DNA of 64,000 nucleotides from Pseudomonas baltica (lineage in GTDB: Bacteria; Pseudomonadota; Gammaproteobacteria; Pseudomonadales; Pseudomonadaceae). Under the pieces are notes generated by a model. It saw only the letters and a program-made list of their open reading frames with translations. It made no database searches and was not told the origin of the DNA. Both the position numbers and the translations under genes were made by a program. Shown in pieces: positions 8,966 through 17,082 of this stretch (its first letter is position 1; each line of letters opens with the position of its first letter). The stretch lies in the NCBI RefSeq assembly GCF_031880315.1, contig NZ_CP134771.1:2728001-2792000 (forward strand), written 5' to 3'.

Positions 8966-9040
8966 CTTCGCGGGCAAGCCTTGCTCCCACAATACGGTTC
9001 CAGCGCCGTACACCTGTGGAAGCAAGGCTTGCCCGCGAAA
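8966..9040. repeat. REP-like intergenic palindrome, copy 2
   Basis: The left arm (from 8966) and right arm (9015-9040) share the core CGCGGGCAAGCCTTGCT and its complement, separated by a 22-nt spacer. It lies between the convergent metallopeptidase and porin genes. Confidence 0.8.
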
Positions 9041-9077
9041 AGGACCGCCCTGCGACCGCAGATATCAATGACCCAAC

Positions 9078-10376
9078 CTAGAACGTCGCTTTGACCTGCA
9101 ACCCCACCAGCAGCGCGTTGCCTTGATGGGTGCCGTAAAACGCCCCCGGTTCGATCACGTATTGCACATCCGGGCGCACCAGCAGCCAAGGGGTGATCTG
9201 CGCGCCGTAGCTGGCTTCCAGCAGTTGCTCGCCGCTATCGAGGTTGTCGATATTGTCGGCGCTGGCCAGGTCGGCGGCCTGCTGCTCCTGCACGTCGCGG
9301 GTCCGCGGGTTCAGCACCGCGCGGCCGTAAGCGAAGCCCAGGGTGTCGTGCTCGCGGTTGGCGAAAGTCTTGTGCAGCACCACGCCGGCCGAGTACCAGT
9401 GACTGAACGGCGACGTCGCCTTGTCGGTCTGCGTGGCCTGGGCGAACAGGTGCAGATTGCGCGTCGAATCACCGCTGTCACGCCACACGGTCTGGTCGGC
9501 CAATACATAGGCGCCGCTGCGGCCACTGTTTTCATGGCTGCTGCCGATACGCGTGGTATTGGACGTGTCGTAGTACCAGCCGAATTTGTACTGGCCTTCA
9601 AGCGCGCCGCGGTAGGTATACACCGCCTCGATCGGCAGGATATTACCGGTGGCGCCGTAGGACTTCATGGTCCATGCATAGCGCGATTGACTGTTGCTGG
9701 CCGCATCGACCTGGAAGATCGCAGCCTGCACCATCCACTCCGGCGTCAGCTGATACTTGAGCTCGGCGCCCCAATGCGCGTTCGGGTAGTTGCCCCACCC
9801 GCTACCACCGGACATCGACAACGGGTGCGCGCAAAAACCGGCGCTGACAAAGCTGGTGAGGATGCCCATGCCGCCGAAATCGTTGCCCATGGCCATATAA
9901 CCGACTTTGGCTTCCAGGTCCGGAGTGAACAAGGAGCGGGCGTAGCTCAGTTCGGTCATACGGGTGTAGTTGTAGCCGGCAGTTTCCTGTACAGCCAGAC
10001 GGTTGCCCACCAAATCGTCAGAAGCGCTGTTGCCGCGGCGATCATTGATGGTCACCTGTACGACACCGGCGTTCGGCGTATCCAGCAACTTGCTCAGGTC
10101 AAAGCGTGCGCCCATGCGAACCTGCTGGGCGTAACGGGTACTGCGCTTGATACCACCATGCAGATTGTTGAAGGTTTCCGAGACATAGTCGGCGCTGAGC
10201 TTGACGCCCTCATCTTCAAGCTTTTGACGCTCGCCACCCCAATCACCGGTCATGTAGGGCCGGGTGTAAAAGTCGTCATCGGCAGCGGATGCACCTGGGC
10301 TGATCAACAGCGCGCTCAGGGACAGGCCGGCGACCAGACTGGAGGGCATCAGGGAACGAGGGGCAAAAGTAGGCAT
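9078..10376 (-). CDS. Carbohydrate-selective porin, OprB family
   Basis: A 432-residue outer membrane beta-barrel of the OprB family. The signal peptide ends near GASA-ADDDFY, and the mature N-terminus has the family segment TRPYMTGDWGGERQKLEDEGVKL. The chain ends in Phe (VKATF), the usual signal for BAM insertion. The start at 10376 (MPTFAPR) is preferred over 10436 because it gives a normal signal peptide and has an AAGAGA ribosome site. The family takes up sugars; no sugar ABC genes are nearby, so the substrate is unknown. Confidence 0.88.
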   Translation of the reverse strand: MPTFAPRSLMPSSLVAGLSLSALLISPGASAADDDFYTRPYMTGDWGGERQKLEDEGVKLSADYVSETFNNLHGGIKRSTRYAQQVRMGARFDLSKLLDTPNAGVVQVTINDRRGNSASDDLVGNRLAVQETAGYNYTRMTELSYARSLFTPDLEAKVGYMAMGNDFGGMGILTSFVSAGFCAHPLSMSGGSGWGNYPNAHWGAELKYQLTPEWMVQAAIFQVDAASNSQSRYAWTMKSYGATGNILPIEAVYTYRGALEGQYKFGWYYDTSNTTRIGSSHENSGRSGAYVLADQTVWRDSGDSTRNLHLFAQATQTDKATSPFSHWYSAGVVLHKTFANREHDTLGFAYGRAVLNPRTRDVQEQQAADLASADNIDNLDSGEQLLEASYGAQITPWLLVRPDVQYVIEPGAFYGTHQGNALLVGLQVKATF

Positions 10377-10549
10377 AGGTCTCTTTAGACAAATCATGTG
10401 ACAAGCCGTCGCAGGGAGGGCTCTGGTGCGCGGCATGATAGAGACACAGAGGGGCGGGATTAAGCGGGCGAAGTGAAAATGATTATTGCCGAAACATGAC
10501 GGAATGTTCCGACTGGTTAATTTATTTACATGGCATCAGCGCCGACTGC

Positions 10550-10572
10550 AGCGAGGGGGCATGCCCCTCGCT
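10550..10572. terminator. Hairpin at the end of the HAD gene
   Basis: AGCGAGGGG (10550-10558) pairs with CCCCTCGCT (10564-10572) over a 5-nt loop and overlaps the stop codon of the HAD phosphatase gene. It has the same style as the hairpin at 6508-6530. Confidence 0.5.
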
Positions 10573-11164
10573 ACCGAGAGATCAACCGCGCCAGCGCGTG
10601 GCAATCTTCAGCATGCCAGTCGGTCAATTCCGGCCAGGGGTTTTGCGGGACATTGACCAGCACCGTGCGCGCGCCGGCAGCGCGGCCGCAGTCCAGGTCG
10701 AAGCGATAATCACCCACCATCACCATCTCGCTCGGTGCCACGCCCCAGCGGCTCGCCAGCTGCAACAGGCCATCGGGATCGGGCTTGGGCAGCGCCTCGT
10801 CACGGCCGATGATATCGGCCACCGGGAAGCATTCGTCCAGGCCGATCGCCGCCAGGGTGACGTGTGCCAACTCGCGGGCATTGCGGGTCAAAATGCCTAA
10901 CCGGCAACCCTGCGCGGCCAGCTCGCGCACCAGTGCCACCGCACCCTGCGCCGGTTGCGAGGCTACGGCCAGTTCGCGCTCGTGCTCCAGCAACCAGGCG
11001 TGCTTGGCGCGGCCCTCTTCGGCCGGCAACGCCGCCAGGTGGGTGAGAATGTCGTCCTCGGCAGGGATCGCCAGGGCTTGGCGAATGGCCGCGAAGTCGT
11101 GCACGGCGATGGTCAGGGTGCCGTCCATGTCGAACACCCAGTGGCGCACATCGGCCAGACTCAT
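10571..11164 (-). CDS. HAD-superfamily phosphatase
   Basis: A 197-residue HAD hydrolase. Motif I is FDMDGTL (about residues 11-17), the motif II region is LGILTRN, the motif III Lys lies in PKPDPDGL, and motif IV is MVGDYRFD. The size and a helical cap after motif I fit the phosphoglycolate phosphatase-like group. The ATG overlaps the tesB stop as ATGA (11161-11164), so the two are translationally coupled. The substrate is unknown; a small organic phosphate is likely. Confidence 0.9.
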   Translation of the reverse strand: MSLADVRHWVFDMDGTLTIAVHDFAAIRQALAIPAEDDILTHLAALPAEEGRAKHAWLLEHERELAVASQPAQGAVALVRELAAQGCRLGILTRNARELAHVTLAAIGLDECFPVADIIGRDEALPKPDPDGLLQLASRWGVAPSEMVMVGDYRFDLDCGRAAGARTVLVNVPQNPWPELTDWHAEDCHALARLISR

Positions 11165-12030
11165 GACCAATCCTCGCGATGACGAATCAAGCCTTCCTGC
11201 GCGGATGAGGCCACCAACTGGCCCGCCTGGTTATAGATGCTGCCACGGGCGAAACCGCGGCCATTGCCGGCCCACGGGCTGTCCATGGCATACAGCAGCC
11301 ATTCGTCCGCGCGCAGCGGACCGTGGAACCACAGCGCATGATCGAGGCTGGCGAGCTGCATGTCGCGGTGCCACACCGATTTGCCGTGGGGCAGCAACGA
11401 GGTGGTCAGCAGGTTGAAATCCGAGGCGTAGGCGAGGATGTACTTGTGCAGCGCCGCGGTGTCCGGCAACGCGCCATCAGCGCGGAACCACACGTATTTG
11501 AGCGGGTCACCGGGCTTGGGATTATAAGGATCGCGCTCAGTGACCGGGCGCACCTCGATGGGCTTGGCGCACAGCAGTTTTTCGCGCATGTGCTCGGGGA
11601 TCAGGTGCGCGACCTGATGCATCATGTCCAGCTCGGTGGGCAGGTTGTCCGGCCCCACCACCTCGGGCATCTGCGCCTGATGGTTGAAGCCCTCCTCGGC
11701 GCTCTGGAACGACGCCGAGCAGAAGAAGATCGGCTTGCCCTTCTGCACGGCGGTCACCCGCCGAGTACTGAAACTGCCGCCATCACGGACCTTGTCGGTC
11801 ATGTAGACCACCGGCAGCGAAGCATCGCCGGGGCGCAGAAAGTAGCCATGCAGCGAGTGCACCTGGCGCTCGGGATCTACCGTTTGAGTGGCCGCCGACA
11901 GCGATTGACCCAGCACCTGGCCACCGAACAACTGGCGAAACCCCAGGTCCTGACTGCGACCACGGAAGATGCTTTCTTCAACAGGCTCCAGCGACAGCAT
12001 GTCGACCAGATCTTCCAGCACATGGCTCAT
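11161..12030 (-). CDS. tesB: Acyl-CoA thioesterase II
   Basis: A 289-residue double-hotdog thioesterase that hydrolyses medium- and long-chain acyl-CoA to free acid and CoA in the cytoplasm. Family segments are visible: FRGRSQDLGFRQLFGGQVLGQSL near residue 25, HSLHGYFLRPGD near 60, and LASLDHALWFHGPLRADEWLLY near 230, which carries the hotdog core. The length equals E. coli TesB. It is the first gene of an operon with the HAD phosphatase. Confidence 0.95.
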   Translation of the reverse strand: MSHVLEDLVDMLSLEPVEESIFRGRSQDLGFRQLFGGQVLGQSLSAATQTVDPERQVHSLHGYFLRPGDASLPVVYMTDKVRDGGSFSTRRVTAVQKGKPIFFCSASFQSAEEGFNHQAQMPEVVGPDNLPTELDMMHQVAHLIPEHMREKLLCAKPIEVRPVTERDPYNPKPGDPLKYVWFRADGALPDTAALHKYILAYASDFNLLTTSLLPHGKSVWHRDMQLASLDHALWFHGPLRADEWLLYAMDSPWAGNGRGFARGSIYNQAGQLVASSAQEGLIRHREDWS

Positions 12031-12098
12031 GTCTCACTCCAACAGCGAATTCAAGAGGGAAATCATACAGGGTGAACGATGGCAGTGGCCAACCACAC

Positions 12099-12659
12099 TC
12101 AGAGCGTCGCCTGCCACTGCTCGCGGGTGATACGGTACAAGCGTTGCCGCTGCAACGGGTGCCCCTCGGCCAGCGCGGGGTGGTCGAAATCGTCGTCGGC
12201 ATCGCGGCGCATGCCGATTGCCTGCATGACTTTCTCCGATGGCACGTTGAGTTCGGCGGTAAACGCGACGACCTCCTCCAGCTCCAGCTTGCCGAAACCG
12301 CAACGCAGCGCGGTCCAGGCTGCTTCGCTGGCGAACCCCAGGCCCCAATGGTCGTAGGCCAGGCGCCAGCCAATCTCCACTGCCGGGGTGAAATGCGCGT
12401 CGAAGCTCACGGTGCTTAGCCCGGTAAAGCCGATGAAGGCGCCGGTATCCTTGCGCTCCAGCGCCCACAGGCCAAAGCCGAATTCGGCGAAATGTCCACG
12501 GATACGCCCGATCACGCCCGCGCTTTCGAGGCGGCTGAGCGTGCCGGGAAAGTACTTCATCACCCGTTCATCCGCGCACATGTCGGCAAAGGTATCAAGG
12601 TCGGCATCGCGCCACTGACGCATCAGCAGGCGCGCGCTTTCGAGCTCTGTAATTGCCAT
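12099..12659 (-). CDS. GNAT-family N-acetyltransferase, RimJ/RimL-like
   Basis: A 186-residue acetyltransferase of the RimJ/RimL branch. LESARLLMRQWRDADLDTF opens the fold, and the acetyl-CoA-binding region is around AYDHWGLGFASEA (a relaxed Q/RxxGxG/A motif). NVPSEKVMQAIGM is the family's C-terminal signature. I prefer the ATG at 12659 because GGGAGGG precedes it at a good distance; 12662 is the neighbouring alternative. The substrate is unknown; relatives acetylate ribosomal protein N-termini or small amines. Confidence 0.88.
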   Translation of the reverse strand: MAITELESARLLMRQWRDADLDTFADMCADERVMKYFPGTLSRLESAGVIGRIRGHFAEFGFGLWALERKDTGAFIGFTGLSTVSFDAHFTPAVEIGWRLAYDHWGLGFASEAAWTALRCGFGKLELEEVVAFTAELNVPSEKVMQAIGMRRDADDDFDHPALAEGHPLQRQRLYRITREQWQATL

Positions 12660-12755
12660 CATTCCCTCCCTGTGGTGCCTGGTTGATCCGAACGGGGCTG
12701 GTCGCGAGCGCCGTGCTGCTGGCAAGATGGGTCATCCTCGCCAATCGACGCGCCC

Positions 12756-13667
12756 ATGCACCTGCCCCTTATTTACCACGAAGATTACAGCCCGGACTTC
12801 CCGCCCGATCATCGTTTTCCCATGGACAAGTTTCGCTTACTGCACGATCACCTCATCGCCAGCGGCGTGACCCGCGATGAGGACTTGCTGCGTCCGCCGT
12901 TGTGCCCGGCCGAGATCCTCGCCCTCGCCCATGCGCCTGAGTATATAGAGCGATACATGAGTGGCGAGTTGTCCCGCGAAGACCAGCGGCGCCTCGGGTT
13001 GCCTTGGAGCGAAGCGCTGGCACGACGAACGGTACGCGCCGTGGGCGGCTCGCTGCTGACCGCCGAGCAAGCGCTGGCCCATGGCATGGCCTGTCACCTG
13101 GCCGGCGGCACCCACCACGCGCATTACGATTACCCGGCGGGTTTCTGTATTTTCAATGATTTGGCAGTCATCAGCCGCTACCTGCTGGCGGCAGGCAAAG
13201 TCTCCAGGGTGTTGATTTTTGATTGCGACGTGCACCAGGGCGACGGTACCGCGCGGATTCTCGCCGACACCCCCGAGGCCATCACCGTGTCGCTGCACTG
13301 CGAAAAGAATTTCCCCGCGCGCAAGGCGCAAAGCGACTGGGATATCCCCTTGGCCATGGGCATGGGCGACACCGAGTACCTGCAGGTGGTCGATGACGCG
13401 CTCAACTACCTGCTGCCGCTGTATCAGCCGGACCTGGTGCTGTACGACGCCGGTGTGGATGTGCACAAGGACGATGCCCTGGGCTACCTGAAACTGACCG
13501 ATGAAGGGGTGGCCGCGCGCGACGAGCGGGTCCTGCGCCACTGCCTGGGCCGCGATATTCCGGTCATGGCCGTGATCGGCGGCGGCTACAGCAAGGACCG
13601 CGAAGCGCTGGCGCGGCGCCACGGCATCCTCCACCACAGCGCCAAAAGGGTTTGGGAAAACAGTTAG
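12756..13667 (+). CDS. Histone deacetylase-like amidohydrolase
   Basis: A 303-residue, full-length class of bacterial zinc deacetylase (acetoin utilisation/acetylpolyamine hydrolase superfamily). Active-site segments are AGGTHHAHYDYPAGFCIFND (the His pair), IFDCDVHQGDGTA (Zn Asp and His) and LVLYDAGVDVHKDD (second Zn Asp). VIGGGY near the C-terminus is conserved. It removes acyl groups from amines; the bacterial substrate is not established. No strong ribosome site is visible. It is transcribed alone, divergent from the GNAT gene. Confidence 0.92.
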   Translation: MHLPLIYHEDYSPDFPPDHRFPMDKFRLLHDHLIASGVTRDEDLLRPPLCPAEILALAHAPEYIERYMSGELSREDQRRLGLPWSEALARRTVRAVGGSLLTAEQALAHGMACHLAGGTHHAHYDYPAGFCIFNDLAVISRYLLAAGKVSRVLIFDCDVHQGDGTARILADTPEAITVSLHCEKNFPARKAQSDWDIPLAMGMGDTEYLQVVDDALNYLLPLYQPDLVLYDAGVDVHKDDALGYLKLTDEGVAARDERVLRHCLGRDIPVMAVIGGGYSKDREALARRHGILHHSAKRVWENS

Positions 13668-13749
13668 TTACTCACATTGGCTGTGGAACGGCCTGTGGAT
13701 AACCTGAGCGCAAGGCCACTGCGCCCAAGCAGGGCAAGGCCCAGAGAGC

Positions 13750-13770
13750 GCTGTACGTTTTTTGTACAGC
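13750..13770. promoter_or_regulatory. Perfect 7-bp hairpin before the flavoprotein gene
   Basis: GCTGTAC (13750-13756) and GTACAGC (13764-13770) flank a GTTTTTT loop, 60 bp before the next ATG. On either strand it lacks a downstream T-run, so it could be an operator or a weak terminator for the upstream gene. Confidence 0.4.
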
Positions 13771-13829
13771 CACTTCCCCCGGATGGCTGAGGTAGAATGC
13801 CCGGCAATTTCAGCCGATACCTGCGCGCC

Positions 13830-15071
13830 ATGACTTCTGCCCCGTCCTCCTCTCGCGTCGCCATCATCGGCGGCGGCCCCGCCGGCCTGATGGCGGCCGA
13901 AGTGCTCAGCCAGGCCGGGGTGCCCGTCGACCTGTACGACGGCATGCCATCGGTGGGGCGCAAGTTCCTGCTGGCCGGTGTGGGCGGCATGAATATTACC
14001 CATTCCGAAAGCTACCCGGCGTTCGTCGGCCGCTATGGCGGGCAGTCGGATTGGGTCGCTTCGTGGCTGCGGGCTTTCGATGCCGATGCAGTGCGGGGCT
14101 GGATTCATGGGCTGGGGATCGAGACCTTCGTCGGCACTTCCGGCCGGGTGTTCCCCACGGACATGAAAGCCGCGCCCCTGCTGCGCGCCTGGCTCAAGCG
14201 CCTGCGCGATGCGGGAGTAGTTATCCACACCCGGCATCGCTGGCAGGGATGGTCGGCCGATGGGGCGCTGCAGATCAGTTATCCACAGGGCGAGCTGGCG
14301 CTGCGGCCACGCGCTGTGGTGCTGGCGCTGGGTGGTGGCAGTTGGGCGCGGCTCGGCTCCGACGGCGCGTGGCTGCCATGGTTGCAGACCCAAGGCGTAC
14401 AGGTCGCCCCTTTGCAGGCCGCCAACTGCGGCTTCGATGTGGTCGCCTGGACCCCGCTGCTTGTGGACAAGTTCGCCGGAGCACCGCTGAAGAACGTCGC
14501 TATCGGCTTGGCCGGCAATTCAATGCGTTTAGGCGAGTGCGTGATCACCGCGACCGGTATCGAAGGCAGCCTGATTTATGCGCTGTCGTCGGCTATCCGC
14601 GAGGCGATCAACCTTGACGGTGCGGCGACTGTGCACATCGATCTGCTGCCCAGCATGACTGTGGATAAAATCGCCAGCCTGCTGGGCAGGCCGCGGGGCG
14701 CGAACTCGATGGCCAAGCATCTGCATAGGCAGGTGCATATCGATGGGGTCAAAGCGGCCTTGCTGCGAGAGTTGACCAGCAAGGACGACTTTGCCGATCC
14801 GCAGGCATTGGCACGGGCGATCAAGGCACTGCCGCTGACACTGGTGAAAGCGCGGCCCATAGATGAGGCGATCAGCACCGCCGGTGGTGTGATGGCTGCG
14901 GGGCTGGATGAGGGGTTGATGCTAAAGGCCATGCCGGGGGTGTTTTGTGCGGGAGAGATGCTGGATTGGGAGGCGCCGACTGGGGGGTATTTGCTGACGG
15001 CGTGTTTCGCCAGTGGGCGATGGGCGGCCCAGGGTGTTCTGAGCTGGCTTCGCGCCAACACACCCCTCTAG
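13830..15071 (+). CDS. BaiN/HI0933-type NAD(P)/FAD-dependent oxidoreductase (TIGR03862-like)
   Basis: A 413-residue flavoprotein. The FAD motif VAIIGGGPAGLMAAEVLSQAG is near residues 10-30, and LLAGVGGMNITHSE follows, typical of the HI0933/BaiN family. The C-terminus has AGGVMAAGLDEGLMLKAMPGVFCAGEMLDWEAPTGGY, closing the FAD site. Function in Pseudomonas is unknown; gut relatives reduce C=C bonds of bile acids. The start at 13830 (MTSAPS) is preferred over 13797, which lacks a better ribosome site. Confidence 0.88.
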   Translation: MTSAPSSSRVAIIGGGPAGLMAAEVLSQAGVPVDLYDGMPSVGRKFLLAGVGGMNITHSESYPAFVGRYGGQSDWVASWLRAFDADAVRGWIHGLGIETFVGTSGRVFPTDMKAAPLLRAWLKRLRDAGVVIHTRHRWQGWSADGALQISYPQGELALRPRAVVLALGGGSWARLGSDGAWLPWLQTQGVQVAPLQAANCGFDVVAWTPLLVDKFAGAPLKNVAIGLAGNSMRLGECVITATGIEGSLIYALSSAIREAINLDGAATVHIDLLPSMTVDKIASLLGRPRGANSMAKHLHRQVHIDGVKAALLRELTSKDDFADPQALARAIKALPLTLVKARPIDEAISTAGGVMAAGLDEGLMLKAMPGVFCAGEMLDWEAPTGGYLLTACFASGRWAAQGVLSWLRANTPL

Positions 15072-15393
15072 CGAGGGGGCTTGCCCCGATTACGGTGTGC
15101 CAGACAGAACAGATGCGAGTGACACGACGTATTGGGGGCGAGCCACTAGCTACAGAGAACGTCGACAATTTCAATGTCGAATGGATCGACAACATGCTGT
15201 TTCCAACCCCCCTACATCAAAATCGGAAACTTCCTACAAGTCCGTGATTTTTTTGATACAAGACATGTAATCCAGAACCCCCTACTGGACACTTCAATCA
15301 CAGATGTTAAGTTCAGCACCGCTGCTCGACTGAACAGGCCGTTCGACTCCCGCCGCACACCTAATTAAAAGTCATATATTAAAAGGGGCCATT
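15072..15393. other. AT-richer gap before the ABC exporter
   Basis: The first ~80 bases hold an imperfect palindrome (GCGAGGGGGCTTGCCCCGATTACGG... against ...CGTATTGGGGGCGAGCCAC). The rest is AT-richer than the neighbours and ends in a leader with AATTAAAAGTCATATATTAAAAGG before the exporter start. A 64-codon frame opens at ATG 15174 and stops at 15368, but it has no ribosome site and no recognisable product, so I do not call it a gene. Confidence 0.5.
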
Positions 15394-17028
15394 GTGCTCG
15401 ACTCAGTCTTACTTAAAAAAATCCATAAAGACCTGACTCAAGATTTCGCCCGCAATCATCTCGGCGCCCTGTCGATCAGCATCGCTGTCATCGTGGGTGC
15501 GGTCATTTTTGCCGCACTCGCCCCCCTTGCCATGGCACAGGTGATTTCGGGCATTGCCAACCCGCACTCACAGCCGGCCTTTTATATTGCAGCCTTTATA
15601 GCCTTGAAGCTGCTGGGCAGGGCGTTGAGCGATGTACGGTGGCGGGTGGTCAACCCGCTGCTGTACACGGCCACTTATCAATACTGCCGCACGATTGTTC
15701 AGCGCATCAATGCGACCTATAAGGCTAATAACGGTTTTGCGGAAAGTGCGATTCAGGTTTCTGAACGTACCGCCATTCTCAGCAAGATGAACGTTGGTTC
15801 CATGTCGGTCACGCATGGGTTGTTTGTGATCATATTCCCGGCGCTCATAGAGATCGCTATCGTCTTTGGCGTTATCTACTGGTTCATAGGCCCGACATTC
15901 ATCGCTTATTTTTTGATAGCCGCAGTCATCCTGTACATCGCCACCCATCTTGGACGAGAACGGGAAGTTCAATTAGGGGGCACTTCCTACCGTTGCGACA
16001 ATGAAGTACTGATGTATTGCGGTGAAATTCTGGCCAATTCCAAGCTCAACCGCGAAATGGGCGCCGACGCTTACTTCAAGACCCAACTGGATGGATTGAT
16101 TCATTCGTCGCTGGAGCAACATCAGCTACTGTTCACGCAAAAATATGTTCGCGCTACATATCTGTCGCTGGCGGTCTGCTTCGCCTACGCAGCTGTCTTT
16201 GCCTGGGCGGGATGGTTGATTCAGGAGCAGGCGATCGTGGCCAGCCAGCTGTTTTTGCTGGTGGTCTATCTGGACCGGGTGCTGGCGCCCATCACTGGCG
16301 CGTCTTCGGCGATCAACAATATCCAGCACGGGCTGATTTCCATTCGGGCGGGCTATGACCTGCTGGATGATCTGCTGCGCAAGTCGGGCAATGAGCCCTT
16401 TATGCATGGTCAGCAGCGCTGGAAACGGGTGTTGCTCAGCGATGTAGCTATATTCGAGGTGCAAGACGACAGCCTGCATGTCGGCATGGGTAAACATATC
16501 CGGCTGACGGGCGCTTCGGGTGCAGGGAAGTCCACCTGCCTGCGGCGGATCTATAAACACTTGATCGATGGCAATCAGATTGACCACCAACGCATTCACT
16601 ATCTAAGCGCCCAAGTGGAGTGGATCAAGGGGTCGGTATTCGACAATATCGCGCTGCAGCATCCGGAAATTGGCACCGACGACGTTCAGCGGGTACTGGA
16701 TCAATGGCGCTATGGCTTCGGCAATCGAGCGTTGGGGCTGGATCAGGCGATGGAGGATCTGTCGGCTGGGGAACGGCAGTGGGTGGCGATAGTGCGCAGT
16801 TTATTGCGCGGGCCGAGGATATTGTTTCTGGACGAGGCAACCAATTCTTTCGATATGCGGACCGAGCCGCAGGTGTGGAAGTATCTGCTTGCCCATATCA
16901 GCCCGCAAACGACGTTGTTCATCGTGACTCACCGGGGCGAGAGCCCGATTGGGGTGGATCATGAGGAGGTGGTTTGTGGTCACGCGGAGGGAGTAGGCCA
17001 AGTCGTTTCGACGAGACCAGTCTCATAG
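15394..17028 (+). CDS. Orphan ABC exporter with fused membrane and ATPase domains
   Basis: A 544-residue half-transporter. Six hydrophobic segments lie within residues 23-300. The ATPase domain has Walker A GASGAGKS (373-380), Q-loop Gln407, signature LSAGE (456-460, a departure from LSGGQ), Walker B ILFLDE (476-481) and H-loop His513. The ATPase is compact, about 190 residues. GTG 15394 follows AAAGGGG. Relatives include peptide and siderophore exporters of the SyrD/PvdE size class, but no biosynthetic or maturation gene is nearby and the cargo is unknown. Composition is more AT-rich than the flanks, suggesting acquisition. Confidence 0.87.
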   Translation: MLDSVLLKKIHKDLTQDFARNHLGALSISIAVIVGAVIFAALAPLAMAQVISGIANPHSQPAFYIAAFIALKLLGRALSDVRWRVVNPLLYTATYQYCRTIVQRINATYKANNGFAESAIQVSERTAILSKMNVGSMSVTHGLFVIIFPALIEIAIVFGVIYWFIGPTFIAYFLIAAVILYIATHLGREREVQLGGTSYRCDNEVLMYCGEILANSKLNREMGADAYFKTQLDGLIHSSLEQHQLLFTQKYVRATYLSLAVCFAYAAVFAWAGWLIQEQAIVASQLFLLVVYLDRVLAPITGASSAINNIQHGLISIRAGYDLLDDLLRKSGNEPFMHGQQRWKRVLLSDVAIFEVQDDSLHVGMGKHIRLTGASGAGKSTCLRRIYKHLIDGNQIDHQRIHYLSAQVEWIKGSVFDNIALQHPEIGTDDVQRVLDQWRYGFGNRALGLDQAMEDLSAGERQWVAIVRSLLRGPRILFLDEATNSFDMRTEPQVWKYLLAHISPQTTLFIVTHRGESPIGVDHEEVVCGHAEGVGQVVSTRPVS

Positions 17029-17045
17029 ATTGAGTGGCGGCTGTA

Positions 17046-17064
17046 CCGGCCTCTTAGCGGCCGG
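17046..17064. terminator. Hairpin between convergent exporter and helicase genes
   Basis: CCGGCC (17046-17051) pairs with GGCCGG (17059-17064) around a 7-nt loop, midway between two convergent stop codons. There is no U-tract. Confidence 0.4.
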
Positions 17065-17082
17065 CACTGCTTGCATATCATC

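Noticed and set aside
10470..10490. GAAAATGATTATTGCC resembling a Fur box before the porin gene
   Set aside because: Only two hexamers match; the third fails, and nothing nearby is iron-related.
12492..12686. Small plus-strand frame opposite the GNAT gene
   Set aside because: It is antisense to a well-supported acetyltransferase and has no independent signal.
15174..15368. A 64-codon frame just upstream of the ABC exporter as a possible precursor peptide
   Set aside because: There is no ribosome site, and no leader-core pattern, double-Gly motif or maturation gene is visible.
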